Of a stretch of DNA of 15,963 nt, positions 13,768 to 15,963 are shown piece after piece. Numbering within the stretch: the stretch's first letter is position 1; each line of letters opens with the position of its first letter. The DNA comes from Lysobacterales bacterium CG_4_10_14_3_um_filter_64_11. Lineage in GTDB: Bacteria; Pseudomonadota; Gammaproteobacteria; Xanthomonadales; Xanthomonadaceae. A program made the translations under genes and the position numbers. The notes under the pieces were generated by a model. The model worked only from the letters and a program-made list of their open reading frames with translations. It had not been told where the DNA came from and ran no database searches. The DNA is taken from positions 1 through 15,963 of the forward strand of contig PFJA01000064.1 of assembly GCA_002782905.1 (NCBI GenBank), given 5' to 3'.

Positions 13768-15645
13768 TCAGGCCACGTCGCGGCGTTGCTGACGCAGCAG
13801 ATGCACCAGCAGCAGCGAGATCGACGCGGGCGTGACACCGGCAATGCGCGCCGCCTGGCCGACCGTGGCCGGAGTGGTGGCGATCAGCTTCTGGCGCACT
13901 TCGCACGACAACCCAGTGACGGCGCGATAGTCGAAATCATCCGGGATGGTGGTTTGTTCGTGCCGCTGTTGGCGGTCGATCTCGTCGCGCTGACGATCGA
14001 GGTAGCCCGAATACTTGACGCTGATTTCAACCTGCTCGGCAACCAGGGGATCGTCGCTGCCGGGGCCCAGTTCGGCTAGCTGCATCAACTGTGCGTAACT
14101 CAGTTCGGGCCGCTTGAGCAGGTCCAGCACGCGCGTCTCGCGGCTGACGGCAAGATCCAGCGTGTTGCGCAGCGCCGCGCCCAGGGCATTGCCCGGCGTC
14201 GCCCACACGCCATGCAAGCGCTCGCGTTCGGCAGCGATGGCGTCGCGCTTGCCGGCAAACGCGGCCCAGCGCACGTCATCGACCACACCCAGTTCGCGGC
14301 CGATTTCGGTCAGCCGCAGATCGGCATTGTCCTCACGCAGTTGCAGGCGGTATTCGGCGCGCGAGGTGAACATGCGATACGGCTCCAGCGTGCCGTGACT
14401 GATCAGGTCATCAATCAGCACGCCGATGTAGGCCTGGTCGCGACGCGGCGTCCACGGCGCCAGCCCGCGCGCCTGGCGCGCGGCGTTGAGGCCGGCGATC
14501 AGGCCCTGCGCGGCGGCTTCTTCGTAACCGGTGGTGCCGTTGATCTGGCCGGCGAAAAACAGCCCCGCCAGATGTTTGGTTTCCAGCGACGGGCGCAGCC
14601 CGCGCGGATCGAAATAGTCGTATTCGATGGCATAGCCCGGGCGGGTGATGCGTGCCTGCTCGAAGCCGCGGATCGAACGCACCAGCGCGAGTTGCACATC
14701 AAACGGCAACGAGGTGGAGATGCCGTTGGGATAGACCTCGATGCTGTCCAGCCCTTCGGGCTCGACAAAGATCTGGTGGCTGTCCTTGTCGGCAAAGCGC
14801 ACCACCTTGTCTTCGATCGACGGGCAATAACGTGGACCGACGCCTTCGATCTGGCCGCTGTACAGCGGCGAGCGATGCAGCGCGCCGCGAATCAGATCAT
14901 GGGTGCGTGTATCGGTATGGGTAATCCAGCACGACACCTGGCGTGGATGCTGGGCGACAGTGCCGAGCGTACTGAATACCGGCATCGGATCATCGCCGGG
15001 CTGTTCGCTCATCACCGACACGTCGATGCTGCGCGCGTCGATCCGCGGCGGTGTGCCGGTTTTCAGCCGACCGACCAAAAATGGCTGTTCGCGCAGACGT
15101 TGCGCCAGGGTTTGCGCGGGTGCATCGCCGGCGCGGCCACCGGCATACTGGCGATCACCGATATGGATCTTGCCAGCGAGAAAGGTGCCGGCAGTGAGCA
15201 CCACGCAAGGCGCACGAAAACACAAGCCGCCCTGGGTCAGCACACCGGCAATGCGGTCGCCTTCGATCAGCAGATCATCGACCGCTTGCTGAAACACGTG
15301 CAATCCGGGCTGCGCCTGCACCACATGGCGAATGGCGGCGCGATACAGCGTGCGATCGGCCTGACAGCGGGTGGCGCGCACCGCCGGTCCCTTGCGCGCA
15401 TTCAGCGTGCGCCACTGAATGCCGGCCAGATCCGCCGCGTGTGCCATCACGCCGCCGAGCGCGTCGATTTCCTTGACCAGATGGCCCTTGCCGATGCCGC
15501 CGATGGCGGGGTTGCAGCTCATCTGGCCGATGGTTTCGATGTTGTGGGTCAGCAGCAGGGTGTGCGCACCTGCGCGCGCGCTCGCCAGCGACGCCTCGGT
15601 GCCGGCGTGGCCACCACCCACCACGATCACGTCATAGTTGAACAT
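13768..15645 (-). CDS. mnmG: tRNA uridine-5-carboxymethylaminomethyl(34) synthesis enzyme MnmG (GidA)
   Basis: MnmG is an FAD-dependent enzyme that, with the GTPase MnmE, installs the cmnm5/nm5 group on U34 of certain tRNAs, using a folate one-carbon unit and NADH. It is cytoplasmic. The 625 residues match the family. The dinucleotide-binding motif GGGHAG is at 10-15, followed by SCNPAIGGIGKGHL near 44-57. Both family signatures are intact: GPRYCPSIEDK near 270 and AGQINGTTGYEEAAAQGL near 364. The C-terminal domain for MnmE and tRNA contact ends in AARIAGVTPASISLLLVHL. The ATG at 15645 gives the standard MFNYDVIVVGGG start, with GGTGAT upstream. A DUF2062 gene follows almost without a gap. 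The 318 bases upstream contain no recognised gene. Confidence 0.98.
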   Translation of the reverse strand: MFNYDVIVVGGGHAGTEASLASARAGAHTLLLTHNIETIGQMSCNPAIGGIGKGHLVKEIDALGGVMAHAADLAGIQWRTLNARKGPAVRATRCQADRTLYRAAIRHVVQAQPGLHVFQQAVDDLLIEGDRIAGVLTQGGLCFRAPCVVLTAGTFLAGKIHIGDRQYAGGRAGDAPAQTLAQRLREQPFLVGRLKTGTPPRIDARSIDVSVMSEQPGDDPMPVFSTLGTVAQHPRQVSCWITHTDTRTHDLIRGALHRSPLYSGQIEGVGPRYCPSIEDKVVRFADKDSHQIFVEPEGLDSIEVYPNGISTSLPFDVQLALVRSIRGFEQARITRPGYAIEYDYFDPRGLRPSLETKHLAGLFFAGQINGTTGYEEAAAQGLIAGLNAARQARGLAPWTPRRDQAYIGVLIDDLISHGTLEPYRMFTSRAEYRLQLREDNADLRLTEIGRELGVVDDVRWAAFAGKRDAIAAERERLHGVWATPGNALGAALRNTLDLAVSRETRVLDLLKRPELSYAQLMQLAELGPGSDDPLVAEQVEISVKYSGYLDRQRDEIDRQQRHEQTTIPDDFDYRAVTGLSCEVRQKLIATTPATVGQAARIAGVTPASISLLLVHLLRQQRRDVA

Positions 15646-15696
15646 TGCCGATCACCACCCCAGTCCGTCACGCTTTTCATCATCTCGCGGCAAAGT

Positions 15697-15707
15697 GTAA
15701 CGGTTAC
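15697..15707. promoter_or_regulatory. Short palindrome upstream of mnmG, possible operator
   Basis: GTAAC-G-GTTAC is a perfect 5-bp inverted repeat around one base, 52 bases upstream of the mnmG start. Its shape is reminiscent of LacI/GalR-family operators (GTAAxCGxTTAC types). No regulator gene is nearby, and one short palindrome is expected by chance in this length of DNA. Confidence 0.2.
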
Positions 15708-15816
15708 CTTGCTGGCACACTTCATGCAACGTTTCTGGCGCACCCCCGACAGCCACGCGCTGCGGCGCGGGCCGGAACTGGAACAGGGGCTGGCCAGGCG
15801 TGTCGTGGGAATGCCC

Positions 15817-15846
15817 GGCCGGGAGTCGCGGGGGCGCCTCCCGGCC
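15817..15846. other. GC-rich hairpin upstream of mnmG
   Basis: GGCCGGGAG (15817-15825) pairs perfectly with CTCCCGGCC (15838-15846) around a 12-base loop. No T-run follows on either strand. It could mark the 3' end of a gene beyond the window or be a repeat arm. Its presence argues against coding in this stretch. Confidence 0.4.
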
Positions 15847-15876
15847 ACCTCTCCGACGCCAGTGGCGCCCGCGGGT

Positions 15877-15905
15877 TTCGCATCCCTTCGCATCCCTTCG
15901 CTCCC
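15877..15905. repeat. 10-base tandem repeat, nearly three units
   Basis: TTCGCATCCC occurs at 15877-15886 and 15887-15896, then a third unit lacking one base at 15897-15905. The unit length is not a multiple of three, so copy-number change would shift any reading frame across it. It lies in DNA with no supported gene. Confidence 0.7.
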
Positions 15906-15963
15906 TTGCTGCCACATCTTGTGCGTTGCCCGCGCGGCAGCGCGGTTGCAGCGCGCTGCGCCT

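Larger units (their letters stand above)
15646..15963. other. Region upstream of mnmG without a supportable gene
   Basis: The open frames here have compositionally odd, Arg/Pro/Ser-rich translations and no family resemblance. One plus-strand frame from 15724 runs to the window end, so it cannot be excluded as a truncated gene, but it crosses a strong hairpin and a tandem repeat. The region should hold the mnmG promoter, but I find no convincing -35/-10 pair. A palindrome (15697-15707), a hairpin (15817-15846) and a 10-base tandem repeat (15877-15905) are the only structures noted. Confidence 0.5.

Noticed and set aside
15724..15963. Plus-strand frame starting MQRFWRTPDSHALRRGPELE and open to the window end
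   Set aside because: No family is recognised, the composition turns Arg/Pro/Ser-rich, and it crosses a strong hairpin and a 10-base tandem repeat. The missing 3' end leaves a small chance it is real.
1..15963. CRISPR arrays, tRNA or rRNA genes, insertion sequences, toxin-antitoxin or phage genes
   Set aside because: I found no regularly spaced repeats, no cloverleaf or rRNA sequence, no transposase or integrase motifs and no phage structural genes on either strand.

Overview
The window reads as chromosomal DNA of a GC-rich gammaproteobacterium, most likely order Xanthomonadales (Rhodanobacteraceae/Xanthomonadaceae type). The basis is the close resemblance of GlyS, from memory, to Xanthomonas GlyS, the separate alpha and beta chains of glycyl-tRNA synthetase, an outer-membrane tamA-tamB pair, and a general GC content that looks to be in the mid-60s percent. 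No database search was possible, so the taxon is inference.

Layout. (1) Positions 1-1455, minus strand: two tandem zinc-ribbon genes. The first is a multi-pass membrane protein with a C-terminal Cys4 ribbon. The second is a double zinc-ribbon protein cut by the window edge, with an open frame that reaches base 1. (2) 1751-2689, minus: a BPSS1780-family membrane protein followed by a convincing intrinsic terminator (1701-1726). Its promoter appears to share its -10 bases with the divergent glyQ promoter. (3) 2811-6171, plus: glyQ and glyS, separated by 256 bases holding a MITE-like inverted-repeat element. GlyS carries an unusual in-frame stretch of lower GC. (4) 6233-11817, plus: tamA and tamB, overlapping by 4 bases. 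(5) 11842-15645, minus: mnmG, then a DUF2062 membrane protein almost touching it, then a secreted sialidase-like BNR protein with a Cys-Asp-Cys-Cys motif. This block converges on tamB over a palindromic hairpin. (6) 15646-15963: no supportable gene; one hairpin, a 10-base tandem repeat and a small palindrome.

How the genes work together. GlyQ and GlyS form the alpha2beta2 glycyl-tRNA synthetase. MnmG, with MnmE encoded elsewhere, modifies the wobble uridine of tRNAs. TamA in the outer membrane and TamB across the periplasm form the translocation and assembly module, which acts in autotransporter assembly and phospholipid transport to the outer membrane. The other proteins are poorly characterised envelope proteins.

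Most of the window is ordinary housekeeping DNA, and I see no complete new defence, mobile or biosynthetic system. The parts that merit a second look are the GlyS insertion, the tandem zinc-ribbon membrane locus, the cysteine-motif BNR protein and a possible 12-codon coupling ORF in front of tamA.
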